From contig NZ_JAAAMK010000013.1 of NCBI RefSeq assembly GCF_024105665.1, positions 1-64,000 of the forward strand: a stretch of DNA of 64,000 nucleotides. The letters are read 5' to 3'. The stretch's first letter is position 1, and every line of letters starts with the position of its first letter. The DNA is from Aliihoeflea aestuarii. GTDB taxonomy: Bacteria; Pseudomonadota; Alphaproteobacteria; Rhizobiales; Rhizobiaceae. Positions 9,887 to 18,384 of this stretch are shown piece after piece. The notes under the pieces are model-generated. The model was not told where the DNA came from. It ran no database searches and was given only the letters and a program-made list of their open reading frames with translations. A program made the position numbers and the translations under genes.

Positions 9887-10771
9887 TTGTCCCCGCGCGT
9901 CGTCTTCCCCAACAAGGTGCTGCCCTATGTGCTGCTTGCCCCGCAGCTCATCATCGTGGCCATCTTCTTTTACTGGCCGGCGAGCCAGGCGCTCTACCAG
10001 TCGGTGCTGCGCGAAGACCCGTTCGGTCTGCGCACGACTTTCGTCGGGCTGCGCAATTTCGAGCGTGTGCTTGCCGACCCGAACTACATCAACGCAGTCC
10101 AGAACACGGCGGTCTTTTCCGTCGCCGTCGCGTTTCTAGCCATGGCCATCGCGCTGCTTCTGGCCGTCATGGCCGACAAGATCATCAAGGGGAAGGGCTT
10201 CTATCGTACGATGCTGATCTGGCCCTATGCCATCGCCCCGGCCATCGCGGGCATGGTGTGGCTGTTCATGTTCAACCCGGCGATGGGCACCTTCGCCTAC
10301 ATGCTGCGCTCGTCGGGTTATGCGTGGGACCCGCTGCTCAAAGGCGATCAGGCGATGTGGCTCGTCATCGCGGCGGCCGCATGGAAGCAGATTTCCTATA
10401 ATTTCCTGTTCTTCGTAGCCGGCCTTCAGGCGATCCCGAAGACGCTGATTGAGGCGGCGGCCATCGATGGCGCGGGCGAGACGAAGCGCTTCTGGACGAT
10501 CGTCTTCCCATTGCTCGCGCCGACGACGTTCTTCCTGCTCGTCATCAACACCACCTACGCCTTCTTCGACACGTTCGGCATCATCCATGCCGTCACGGGC
10601 GGCGGGCCGGGCAGGGCGACCGAAACGCTCGTCTACAAGGTTTATCACGACGGCTTCGTGAACCTGATCCTCGGCGATTCCGCCGCGCAGTCGGTCATCC
10701 TCATGGTCATCGTCATCGCGCTGACGGCTATCCAGTTCCGTTATGTGGAAAAGAAGGTTCATTATGGCTGA
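9887..10771 (+). CDS. ugpA: Glycerol-3-phosphate ABC transporter, permease UgpA
   Basis: A 294-residue inner-membrane permease of the MalF-type family with six predicted helices. The EAA loop for the ATPase contact is [20 protein letters not shown] in the last third. With UgpE it forms the channel for glycerol-3-phosphate. The start is TTG at 9887, preceded by GAGAGGAA. The 150-base gap after ugpB contains no clear terminator, consistent with one transcript. The stop overlaps the start of ugpE (ATGGCTGA), so the two permeases are translationally coupled. Confidence 0.93.
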   Translation: MSPRVVFPNKVLPYVLLAPQLIIVAIFFYWPASQALYQSVLREDPFGLRTTFVGLRNFERVLADPNYINAVQNTAVFSVAVAFLAMAIALLLAVMADKIIKGKGFYRTMLIWPYAIAPAIAGMVWLFMFNPAMGTFAYMLRSSGYAWDPLLKGDQAMWLVIAAAAWKQISYNFLFFVAGLQAIPKTLIEAAAIDGAGETKRFWTIVFPLLAPTTFFLLVINTTYAFFDTFGIIHAVTGGGPGRATETLVYKVYHDGFVNLILGDSAAQSVILMVIVIALTAIQFRYVEKKVHYG

Positions 10772-11681
10772 GACCGCTGCCGTGACCGGAAAATCCACCG
10801 CCGCCAAGCTCGGCCGCAAGGAAGAGGGCGCGATGCTCGGCGTTTCGAAGACGTCGCGCTACATCGCCCACGCGATCCTGATCCTCGGCGTCCTGATCGT
10901 CGCCTTCCCGATCTACTACACCTTCGTCGCGTCGACCCATTCGCTGCAGACGATCCTTCGGCCGCCGCTGCCGCTGTGGCCGGGCGACCAGTTCTTTGCG
11001 AACTATTATCAGGCGATCTTCGGCGGCGTGCGCCAGACTGGCGGCGTCGGAGCCGATCTTCTGCTCTTCAACACGACCGTCATGGCGCTCGGCATCGCCG
11101 TAGGCAAGATCGCGATTTCGTTGCTGTCGGCCTATGCCATCGTGTTCTTCCGGTTTCCGGGGCGGATGATCTTCTTCTGGCTGATCTTCATCACGCTTAT
11201 GCTGCCGGTCGAGGTCCGCATTCTGCCGACCTACAAGGTCATGGTGGATCTCGGCCTCATCAACACCTATGCCGGCCTCATCATCCCGCTGATCGCCTCG
11301 GCGACGGCGACGCTCCTCTTCCGCACCTTCTTCCTGACCATTCCGGGTGAGTTGGTGGAGGCCGCGCGGGTCGACGGGGCAGGGCCGTGGCGCTTCTTCA
11401 AGGACATCCTTCTTCCGCTGTCGAAGACGAACCTCGCCGCGCTCTTCGTCATCATGTTCATCTATGGCTGGACGCAGTATCTCTGGCCGCTTTTGATCAC
11501 CACCTCGAACGACATGAATACGATCGTCATCGCACTGCGCCGGATGATCTCGTTCGCGGATGCGGAAACGCAGTGGCACATCGTCATGGTCACGGCGATC
11601 CTCGCCATGCTGCCACCGGTCGCCGTCGTGGTCTTCATGCAGCGCTGGTTCGTCAAGGGCCTCGTCGAAACCGAGAAATGA
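10764..11681 (+). CDS. ugpE: Glycerol-3-phosphate ABC transporter, permease UgpE
   Basis: A 305-residue MalG-type permease with six helices. The EAA motif [20 protein letters not shown] lies near two thirds of the length. It is about 24 residues longer than E. coli UgpE because of a polar N-terminal tail ([17 protein letters not shown]); a downstream ATG before LGVSKTSRY would give the usual length. The start at 10764 overlaps the end of ugpA and has AAGAAGG upstream. It partners UgpA in the membrane and UgpC at the cytoplasmic side. Confidence 0.92.
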   Translation: MAETAAVTGKSTAAKLGRKEEGAMLGVSKTSRYIAHAILILGVLIVAFPIYYTFVASTHSLQTILRPPLPLWPGDQFFANYYQAIFGGVRQTGGVGADLLLFNTTVMALGIAVGKIAISLLSAYAIVFFRFPGRMIFFWLIFITLMLPVEVRILPTYKVMVDLGLINTYAGLIIPLIASATATLLFRTFFLTIPGELVEAARVDGAGPWRFFKDILLPLSKTNLAALFVIMFIYGWTQYLWPLLITTSNDMNTIVIALRRMISFADAETQWHIVMVTAILAMLPPVAVVVFMQRWFVKGLVETEK

Positions 11682-11694
11682 GAAAGCCGAACAA

Positions 11695-12780
11695 ATGGCA
11701 ACCGTCGAACTAAACAACGTCCGCAAGGTCTATGGCGGCAAGGTCGAGGCCGTCAAAGGCGTGTCGATCTCGATTCCCGATGGCGAGATGTGCGTGCTCG
11801 TCGGCCCTTCGGGCTGCGGCAAGTCCACGCTCCTGCGTATGATCGCAGGGCTTGAATCGATTTCCGACGGTACGATCTCGATCGGCGGCGGCGTGGTCAA
11901 CGACAAGGGCCCGGTCGAGCGCGACATCGCCATGGTGTTCCAGAACTACGCGCTCTATCCGCACATGTCGGTCTACGACAACATGGCCTATGGCCTGAAG
12001 AACCGCGGCATGGCCAAGGACGAGATCGAGAAGCGGGTGAAAAGTGCGGCGGCGACGCTCGGCCTCGCCGATTTCCTCCAGCGCCGACCGCGTGAATTGT
12101 CGGGCGGACAGCGCCAGCGCGTCGCCATGGGGCGTGCCATCGTGCGCAGCCCGAAGGCGTTTCTGTTCGACGAGCCTTTGTCGAACCTCGACGCCAAGCT
12201 GCGCGGCCAGATGCGCGTAGAGATCAAGAGCCTGCAGCGCCGTCTCGGAGTCACATCCGTCTATGTCACGCACGATCAGGTCGAGGCGATGACGCTCGCC
12301 GACACGCTCGTCGTCATGAATGGCGGCCTTGCCGAGCAGATCGACACGCCGATGGCGATCTACGAGAAGCCGGCCTCGACATTTGTCGCGGGCTTCATCG
12401 GCTCGCCGGCAATGAACCTTCTGACGGCGACGGTGGCCGATGGCGGGCTGGTGCTTGCGGGCGACGGCGGAACCGTCAAGCCGCGCGACACCGTGCTTCC
12501 CGAGGTTGGGCGCGAGGTGCTGCTCGGCATTCGCCCAGAGCACATGAAGGTCACGGACAGCCGCAACACCGCCGACCTGACGCTCAAGGTGACGGCGGTC
12601 GAAATCCTCGGCGCGGACGTTCTGGCGCATGGCCAGTCGGTCGACGCCACGCAGACCGGAGGCGAGATCATCGCGCGCCTTCCAGGCGGCACGCGGGTCG
12701 AGGTCGGCGACACGTTGCCCTTCGCCATCGATCCGGGCATGACGCACCTGTTCGACGCGGCGACCGGAAAGCGGATCTGA
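11695..12780 (+). CDS. ugpC: Glycerol-3-phosphate ABC transporter, ATPase UgpC
   Basis: A 361-residue MalK-type ATPase. Walker [10 protein letters not shown] (37-45), signature LSGGQRQR, Walker [14 protein letters not shown] and the switch histidine in [10 protein letters not shown] are intact. The C-terminal third is the OB-fold (TOBE) regulatory domain ([10 protein letters not shown]). It energises import by UgpBAE. It starts 13 bases after ugpE and closes the operon. No ugpQ phosphodiesterase gene follows, so diester hydrolysis, if any, is encoded elsewhere. Confidence 0.93.
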   Translation: MATVELNNVRKVYGGKVEAVKGVSISIPDGEMCVLVGPSGCGKSTLLRMIAGLESISDGTISIGGGVVNDKGPVERDIAMVFQNYALYPHMSVYDNMAYGLKNRGMAKDEIEKRVKSAAATLGLADFLQRRPRELSGGQRQRVAMGRAIVRSPKAFLFDEPLSNLDAKLRGQMRVEIKSLQRRLGVTSVYVTHDQVEAMTLADTLVVMNGGLAEQIDTPMAIYEKPASTFVAGFIGSPAMNLLTATVADGGLVLAGDGGTVKPRDTVLPEVGREVLLGIRPEHMKVTDSRNTADLTLKVTAVEILGADVLAHGQSVDATQTGGEIIARLPGGTRVEVGDTLPFAIDPGMTHLFDAATGKRI

Positions 12781-12788
12781 CAAAGACG

Positions 12789-13292
12789 TCAGCGGTTCGG
12801 CAGGCCGTTGGCCTCGCGCTGCGCCCGGATTTTCGCAGTGTCGCGCCGCGTCTGATCGCGCAGCGCTGCAAGGCCCTCGCGTATGTCCCGGTGGGTTTCG
12901 GCGGGCAGCGCCGGGTCCGGGTCGGCCTCGTCCCATTCGAGCACTTCGTCGAGGATCGAGACGAGGTGGGGGATGTCACCGAAGGCGTATTCGTTGATCG
13001 GCCGACCGACCGTTTCCATCAGCGAGGCAAACAAGGCAGGTCCGCCAGTCGGATCGACGTCGGGATTGGCGGCAAAGTAACTGCGAAAGCGCAATTGTCC
13101 GGCGTAGAACCAGAACGTCGCGCGGTTCTTCTCGCCTTCGGAGAACAGTGTGGCCGCGCGCATCATCATGTCGGTATAGGTGCCGAGCCGCTCGTAATCG
13201 GCCTGCGCGGCTTGTGCGTGCAGTGGCGGACTTGCTGCGAATGTTGCGACTGCCGCGCCGAGTGCCAGCATCGCGGCACGCAGCGCACGCAT
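12789..13292 (-). CDS. Hypothetical secreted protein
   Basis: A 167-residue protein with a Sec signal peptide (MRALRAAMLALGAAVATFAA, cleavage near LHA-Q), then a soluble alpha-helical domain: TYTDMMMRAATLFSEGEKNR and ATFWFYAGQLRFRSYF, with an acidic segment (LDEVLEWDEADPDP) and a charged C-terminal helix. I do not recognise the family. It starts one base after the stop codon of the 81-residue gene upstream, so the pair is an operon. The gene runs convergently toward ugpC, with only 8 bases between the ends. Confidence 0.6.
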   Translation of the reverse strand: MRALRAAMLALGAAVATFAASPPLHAQAAQADYERLGTYTDMMMRAATLFSEGEKNRATFWFYAGQLRFRSYFAANPDVDPTGGPALFASLMETVGRPINEYAFGDIPHLVSILDEVLEWDEADPDPALPAETHRDIREGLAALRDQTRRDTAKIRAQREANGLPNR

Positions 13293-13293
13293 G

Positions 13294-13539
13294 TCAGGCG
13301 ACCTTGCTGAAGGCCGGCGTATCCGCCGGCTTCGTCGTCTCGGCAGGCGTCGCTTCCGCCTGTTCCATCTCGGCGAGGATGTCGTTCACCTCGTCGATGT
13401 CGACATAGTAATACCGCGCCAATTGCATCGGCACGTCGTCCAGCGTCACGCCGCGCTGGCACATGAAGCTGATCGCGAATTCGAGTTCGCGGCGGTCGAT
13501 CAGGCGACGCTTCGCGCAATCTTCCACGATCTTGGTCAT
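13294..13539 (-). CDS. Small hypothetical protein
   Basis: An 81-residue soluble, acidic protein, mostly helical: CAKRRLIDRRELEFAISFMC then GVTLDDVPMQLARYYYVDID, ending in a Thr/Ala-rich tail. The middle could be a small helix-turn-helix-like bundle, but no DNA-binding motif is certain. It lies directly upstream of the secreted protein at 12789-13292 with a one-base gap. Family not recognised; real gene judged from coupling and absence of a better frame. Confidence 0.55.
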   Translation of the reverse strand: MTKIVEDCAKRRLIDRRELEFAISFMCQRGVTLDDVPMQLARYYYVDIDEVNDILAEMEQAEATPAETTKPADTPAFSKVA

Positions 13540-13757
13540 GTGTTGCCCCTGGATTCCGACGTTCTTCCGACGCCTTGATGATACGAATCACTTGGTCTCA
13601 GTATGGCTTGCTCTGCGACAGGCACAAGATGCAGTGGATAAGTGTGAAACTTGTGCACAGGTAGGCAAAGTTCATTGCAATCTTGGCGCGATCCGTTGCA
13701 GGCGGTCGCGCGTTTCATTCCCGATTGCCCAAAAGGTTGCGGTCGCGTAAAGAGGCG

Positions 13758-14582
13758 ATGGGGCGGAGAGATATTCGAGACAATCTGCGAGAGGCGAATT
13801 TGGCTCCCGACAAGACGTTTCCGGCGCGCTACGCCGCTGCTTCATTCCTTGCGCTCGGCCTGATTTCAGGCTGCACGGTGACGACGGGCGGCGAGATTGC
13901 CACCCAGCTTCAGGTTGCGGCCGAAGAGGAAATGGCGCTCCCGGACACTGTCGATGTGCGCCCTTCGCCCAATGTCGCGACCGCCGCAGCGACGCCGCAG
14001 GCCATCGCCGCTGCGGAAAATGCCGATCCCGTTACCGCGACGTTGCAGGGCGAAGCGGCTGCCGAGGCTCCCGGCGTGGCCGAGGCGCCGGAGGCGCAGG
14101 AACCCGTCGTCGTCGCATCCGCTTATGCGGGAGCCACGCCATCGGGCGGTGCCAATGCGGCCATCGTACCGTCAGGCGTGCTTCAGGCGGCGATCGTGCC
14201 GTCCGGCATCGACGGTGTCGCCGCTCGCAGTCCCGAACTCGATCTGCTGATCGTCAAATACGCCGCGCATTACCAATTGCCGGTCGAACTCGTACGCCGC
14301 GTCGTCAACCGCGAAAGCACCTTTAATCCTGCGGCGCGCAATGGCCCCTATTGGGGGTTGATGCAGATCCGTCACGACACCGCCCGCACCATGGGCTATC
14401 GCGGCTCTGCCGAAGGCCTGCTCGATGCCGAGACGAATTTGCGATACGCCGTCAAATATCTGCGCGGGGCGTTCCTCACGGCTGATGGCAATCACGACCG
14501 CGCCGTGCGGCTCTATGCGCGCGGCTATTACTACGACGCCAAGCGCAAGGGTCTCCTGCGCGAGACGGGCCTGCGGTCCTGA
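13758..14582 (+). CDS. Lytic transglycosylase, SLT-domain lipoprotein
   Basis: A 274-residue lipoprotein. A hydrophobic stretch ends in the lipobox LISGC (C39). Residues 40-155 are an Ala/Pro/Glu-rich linker with the repeat AAIVPSG twice. Residues 160-274 are an SLT/lysozyme-like domain: ELVRRVVNRESTFNPAA carries the catalytic glutamate (E186), GLMQIRHDTARTMGY is the second SLT motif, and NLRYAVKYLRGAF the third. It should cleave peptidoglycan glycan strands to 1,6-anhydro ends from the periplasmic face of a membrane. The start at 13758 has AGAGG before it and keeps the N-region polar. Confidence 0.85.
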   Translation: MGRRDIRDNLREANLAPDKTFPARYAAASFLALGLISGCTVTTGGEIATQLQVAAEEEMALPDTVDVRPSPNVATAAATPQAIAAAENADPVTATLQGEAAAEAPGVAEAPEAQEPVVVASAYAGATPSGGANAAIVPSGVLQAAIVPSGIDGVAARSPELDLLIVKYAAHYQLPVELVRRVVNRESTFNPAARNGPYWGLMQIRHDTARTMGYRGSAEGLLDAETNLRYAVKYLRGAFLTADGNHDRAVRLYARGYYYDAKRKGLLRETGLRS

Positions 14583-14644
14583 TCGTCACTTTGGCGTGAG
14601 CTTCGCCTGCGCATCCTCATTCCGCCGCGTTCTGCGTTAAATGC

Positions 14645-14687
14645 CGAGACATGGATTCCTGTGACGAGCACAGGAATCCATGTCTCG
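14645..14687. repeat. 43-bp perfect palindromic repeat
   Basis: CGAGACATGGATTCCTGTG and its exact complement (19 bp each) flank the loop ACGAG. The same unit forms both ends of the two 130-bp elements at 54985-55114 and 59159-59287, so this copy looks like a collapsed version. It lies between two co-oriented genes and could act as a terminator. Confidence 0.9.
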
Positions 14688-14754
14688 CCGTTAATGACGG
14701 TCGCATCGGTTCCGATCGCGCGCGGCCCACCAAATATGGACCAGCGCCCGCCTC

Positions 14755-15771
14755 ATGAACCGACGCACCCTTCTGCTCTCCGCCTTCGCCGCCAGCCTTG
14801 TCGCTCCTGTCTTTGCGCAGGACGCGGCCGATCCGGTAACATTCGCCGATATCCTCGACGCAGCCGAAACGATCGCCCCGCTCGAAACCGTGGTCATCTC
14901 GCTGAACGGCGAGATCGTCGCGGAACGCGGCTATCGCGGCAATTCCGTAGATGCGCCGACGAACATCAAATCGGCTTCGAAATCGGTCGTCTCGGCCCTG
15001 GTCGGCATCGCCATCGACAAGGGCGTGCTGGAAGGCCCCGACCAGAGGATCGCTCCGCTGCTGGGCGGCGATCTTCCCGCAAATCCCGATCCGCGCATCG
15101 ACGACATCACCATTGGCCATCTGCTGTCCATGCAGGCCGGGCTGGGACGCACCTCGGGCGCCAATTACGGGCGCTGGGTGGCAAGCGGCAACTGGGTGCG
15201 CGCTGCGCTCGCCATGCCCTTCGACGACGAGCCGGGCGGGAGCATGCTCTATTCCACCGGTTCGACCCATCTTCTGTCGGCGATCCTCACGCGCGTCTCC
15301 GGTCGCTCCACGCTCGAGCTTGCCCGCGAATGGCTCGGGCCCATCGACGGTTTCCGCATCGGTGGCTGGGACCGTGATCCGCAGGGCATCTATCTCGGCG
15401 GCAACCAGATGGCGATGAGCCCGCGCTCGCTGCTGGCCTTCGGCGAGGTCTACCGGAATGGCGGAGAGACGGCGGATGGCACCCGCATCGTCTCCACCGA
15501 CTGGATCGAGCGATCATGGCAGCAGCGTACGAATTCCCGCTTCAATGGCGACGGCTACGGCTATGGCTGGTTCCTGCGCCGTATCGCAGGCGAGGATGTC
15601 GTCTATGGCTGGGGCTATGGCGGCCAGATGCTCTACATCGTTCCCGCGCTGGAGCTTGCGGTCGTGATGACATCGGACGAAAACAATCCATCCGCCCGCA
15701 CCGGTCATCGCACGGATCTTCACGCATTGCTTGGCCGCATCATAGAAACCGCAAGGCAGGCACAGGGCTAA
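14755..15771 (+). CDS. Secreted beta-lactamase-fold serine hydrolase
   Basis: A 338-residue protein with a signal peptide (MNRRTLLLSAFAASLVAPVF). The fold is that of class C beta-lactamases and DD-peptidase-like esterases: SxxK as SASK (S73, K76), the second motif as YSTGS, and the third as WGYGGQ in place of KTG. Such proteins are usually esterases, amidases or peptidoglycan-modifying enzymes rather than beta-lactamases. It probably acts in the periplasm. It begins 67 bases after the palindromic repeat. The substrate cannot be predicted. Confidence 0.8.
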   Translation: MNRRTLLLSAFAASLVAPVFAQDAADPVTFADILDAAETIAPLETVVISLNGEIVAERGYRGNSVDAPTNIKSASKSVVSALVGIAIDKGVLEGPDQRIAPLLGGDLPANPDPRIDDITIGHLLSMQAGLGRTSGANYGRWVASGNWVRAALAMPFDDEPGGSMLYSTGSTHLLSAILTRVSGRSTLELAREWLGPIDGFRIGGWDRDPQGIYLGGNQMAMSPRSLLAFGEVYRNGGETADGTRIVSTDWIERSWQQRTNSRFNGDGYGYGWFLRRIAGEDVVYGWGYGGQMLYIVPALELAVVMTSDENNPSARTGHRTDLHALLGRIIETARQAQG

Positions 15772-15843
15772 CCTTTCGATCTATTCGGAACCGATCAGAG
15801 ACATGATAGGATAATATCGGTCTATCGCATCGGGGACGTTACG

Positions 15844-16824
15844 ATGGTATCGCGCGCGATTTGTGCAGCCTCTTTTGCCATCGCTTGTCTGGCCTGCCTG
15901 CCGGGCGCGGGCATGACGCAATCCGGCCCGCCCGTCGAGACGGTCAGCTTTGGTTCGCTGACCATGTCCGACACCCAGTTTCTTTCCGGTGATCTTGCCG
16001 GCGCCGAGCCGGTGACGCTTACCGGACGTCTTCAATTGCCTGCCGCCGAAACCCAGCCCGTCCCGGCCGTGATCCTGTTGCATGGTTCGGATGGTCCCGG
16101 CAGTGCCGTCACCTGGCACTGGGCAAATGTGCTGAATGGAATCGGCATCGCCACTTTGCGCGTCGATAGCTATACGGCGCGCGGCTACGAGGAGATATTC
16201 TCAGATCAAAGCCGCGTCGGCGAGTTCAACAACATCATCGACACCTATCGCGCGCTTGATCTGCTTGCCGCCGACGAGCGGATCAATCCGGACCGCATCG
16301 CCGTCATGGGATTTTCACGCGGCGGCATTGCCGCGCTCTATTCCGCCATGACCCGCTTCAATGGCTTGTACGGCTCACAGACCGCCAAACTCGCTGCGCA
16401 TCTGCCGTTTTATTCGCCCTGCAATTTCGCTCTTCAGAACGAGCTCGACATCCGTCCCGTCCCCATTCGGGCTTTCCATGGCGAGGCCGACGTGTGGAAC
16501 CCGCTGCCGCGTTGCCGGGACTATGCCGATCGGCTGCGGCAGGCGGGCGGCGACGTTGCGATCTTCACCTATCCCGGCGCGCATCATGCTTTCGATCACC
16601 CCGGCAGCCCGTCCTATAATGTGAAGGAGACGGCACAGACGTCGCGCAGATGTTTCCGCCGGGAAGACGATGGCGTGCTCGTCAATGCGGATACCGGCCA
16701 GCCGTTCAGTTGGACCGACGATTGCGTCGAAAAGGGCCCGGCGGTCCAGTACAATCCGGCGGCGGCCGACGCCGCGCAGGCGGAAATCTCCGCGTTCCTC
16801 ACCGAGCTTTTCGAACTCAATTGA
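15844..16824 (+). CDS. Secreted dienelactone-hydrolase-like alpha/beta hydrolase
   Basis: A 326-residue protein with a signal peptide ending near AGMTQ. The alpha/beta-hydrolase fold shows HGSDGPGS (oxyanion region), the nucleophile elbow GFSRGG (S158), an acid in FHGEADVWNP and the histidine in YPGAHHAFDHP. Two Cys-containing segments late in the protein suggest disulfides in the periplasm. The family includes dienelactone hydrolases and broader esterases; the substrate is unknown. It follows the serine hydrolase by 72 bases on the same strand, possibly in the same transcript. Confidence 0.78.
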   Translation: MVSRAICAASFAIACLACLPGAGMTQSGPPVETVSFGSLTMSDTQFLSGDLAGAEPVTLTGRLQLPAAETQPVPAVILLHGSDGPGSAVTWHWANVLNGIGIATLRVDSYTARGYEEIFSDQSRVGEFNNIIDTYRALDLLAADERINPDRIAVMGFSRGGIAALYSAMTRFNGLYGSQTAKLAAHLPFYSPCNFALQNELDIRPVPIRAFHGEADVWNPLPRCRDYADRLRQAGGDVAIFTYPGAHHAFDHPGSPSYNVKETAQTSRRCFRREDDGVLVNADTGQPFSWTDDCVEKGPAVQYNPAAADAAQAEISAFLTELFELN

Positions 16825-17000
16825 TATGCGTGCCGCTTGCGCCGCTTCGCCATAGCGACTACGCAGCCGGAGGGGGATGATCGGGATTCGATCTGCGGCG
16901 TGTTTCGACCGCAATTGATGTCTAGGACTCTTCCCGCACCTAAATCTTGCACGCGTCAGATGTTCCGGCAGTTGGCGTCCCCTTCTTGCATGGACCTTTG

Positions 17001-18029
17001 ATGACACCCGATCCCACGACCGCAGATGCCGTGAAGAGCGCGCGCGCCTGGACCAAGGTTCTCGCCCGCTATCGCGAGCCGAGTACGGCGCGCAGCACGT
17101 TCGAAATCGCCGTGACGGTGGTGCCGTTCGTGCTTTTGTGGACCGCCGCCGCGCTTGGCGTCGTCTACGGCCATTACTGGGCCCTCGTGTTGACCGTCCC
17201 CGCCGCCGGCTTTCTGGTGCGCATGTTTATGCTGCAGCATGATTGCGGCCACGGCTCGCTGTTCGCCCGGCGCGGCGCGAACGACTGGACCGGGCGCGTC
17301 ATCGGCGTCCTCACCTTCACGCCCTATGATTACTGGCGGCGCACCCATGCCGTCCATCACGCCACGACCGGCAATCTCGACCAGCGCGGCATCGGCGACA
17401 TCGACACGCTGACGGTTGCCGAATACCGCGCGCTCTCGCGTTGGGGACGGACGAAATACTGGCTCTATCGCCACCCGCTCGTCATGTTCGGCATCGGTCC
17501 GGCCTGGCTGTTCATCTGCCAGTATCGCCTGCCTTTCGGTCTGATGCGGGCTGGCCTGACGCCGTGGACCTCGACGCTGGCGACCAATCTGGGCATCGCT
17601 GTCCCGGCCGCGCTTTTGATCTGGCTGATGGGTCTCGGGCCGTTCCTGATGGTCCAGCTCCCGATCACGCTCATGGCGGCGACGATCGGGGTCTGGCTCT
17701 TCTACGTCCAGCACCAGTTCGAGGAAACGCACTGGAGCGAGCAGCAGGAGTGGAATTTTCAGCAGGCGGCGCTGCATGGATCGTCGCATTACGATCTGCC
17801 GGCCGTCTTCCGCTGGTTCACCGGCAATATCGGCATCCATCACGTCCATCATCTGTCGTCGAAAGTGCCGTTCTACCGTCTGCCGCAGGTGCTCGACGAC
17901 CATCCCGAACTGCGCGACATGGGCCGCATCACGTTTCTGGAAAGCCTGCGCTGCGTGAAGCTCGTCCTGTGGGACGAGCAGAGCCGCCGCCTCGTCTCGT
18001 TCCGCGAAGTGCGGATGGCTGCTGCCTAG
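17001..18029 (+). CDS. Membrane fatty acid desaturase
   Basis: A 342-residue integral membrane di-iron enzyme. The three histidine boxes are present: HDCGH, HAVHHATTG and HHVHHLS, and hydrophobic pairs of helices surround them. It introduces a double bond into acyl chains of membrane lipids using oxygen and an electron donor, typically to keep membranes fluid. The start at 17001 is preferred to an upstream alternative start because it gives a polar N-terminus of usual length. The 3' end overlaps the convergent DUF2945 gene by four bases. Confidence 0.88.
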   Translation: MTPDPTTADAVKSARAWTKVLARYREPSTARSTFEIAVTVVPFVLLWTAAALGVVYGHYWALVLTVPAAGFLVRMFMLQHDCGHGSLFARRGANDWTGRVIGVLTFTPYDYWRRTHAVHHATTGNLDQRGIGDIDTLTVAEYRALSRWGRTKYWLYRHPLVMFGIGPAWLFICQYRLPFGLMRAGLTPWTSTLATNLGIAVPAALLIWLMGLGPFLMVQLPITLMAATIGVWLFYVQHQFEETHWSEQQEWNFQQAALHGSSHYDLPAVFRWFTGNIGIHHVHHLSSKVPFYRLPQVLDDHPELRDMGRITFLESLRCVKLVLWDEQSRRLVSFREVRMAAA

Positions 18030-18244
18030 TTCTCTTTCGTCAATTCCGAATGGCTCTTGAGCACGCGGTCGCCATCGTCCTGCTTGATCAGATAGGCCGG
18101 TTCCTCGTTCGACGCCTTGCGCTTGATCTTCGCGCCCTTAATCGTGCGCTCCACATCATCGGTGAAGCTCTCGTTAATCTTGCCGCTCGCCGTTCCGCTG
18201 GCCCATTTCCAGCTCACTCTTGCGCCCTTTCGATATTTGCTCAT
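18026..18244 (-). CDS. DUF2945 (HVA1/tudor-like) small protein
   Basis: A 72-residue basic protein. [17 protein letters not shown] and [19 protein letters not shown] fit the DUF2945 family, a small beta-barrel (tudor-like) domain found in many bacteria and fungi; in fungi it was named hypervirulence-associated. Bacterial function is unknown. It is transcribed away from uvrB, with the 28-base palindrome at 18300-18327 in the shared promoter region, and its stop overlaps that of the desaturase. Confidence 0.82.
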   Translation of the reverse strand: MSKYRKGARVSWKWASGTASGKINESFTDDVERTIKGAKIKRKASNEEPAYLIKQDDGDRVLKSHSELTKEN

Positions 18245-18299
18245 GCCGCTCTGCCTCTAAAAGCATAAGCAATGCGGGATCGGTCCGGGGGTTCCTGCC

Positions 18300-18327
18300 A
18301 CATCCTGACAGCATACTGTCAGGATGT
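18300..18327. promoter_or_regulatory. Perfect 12-bp-arm palindrome between the DUF2945 gene and uvrB
   Basis: ACATCCTGACAG-CATA-CTGTCAGGATGT. It is 58 bases upstream of uvrB and 56 bases upstream of the divergent gene. It does not match the alphaproteobacterial LexA box (GTTC-N7-GTTC). Likely an operator for an unidentified dimeric regulator. Confidence 0.6.
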
Positions 18328-18384
18328 AGCCTGCCGCAGAGGCGCACCCTTTTCTTCCGGCTGGACTCTCTCCATATTCCGGCC

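Noticed and set aside
18245-18384. SOS (LexA) box upstream of uvrB
   Set aside because: No GTTC-N7-GTTC or its complement occurs in the interval.
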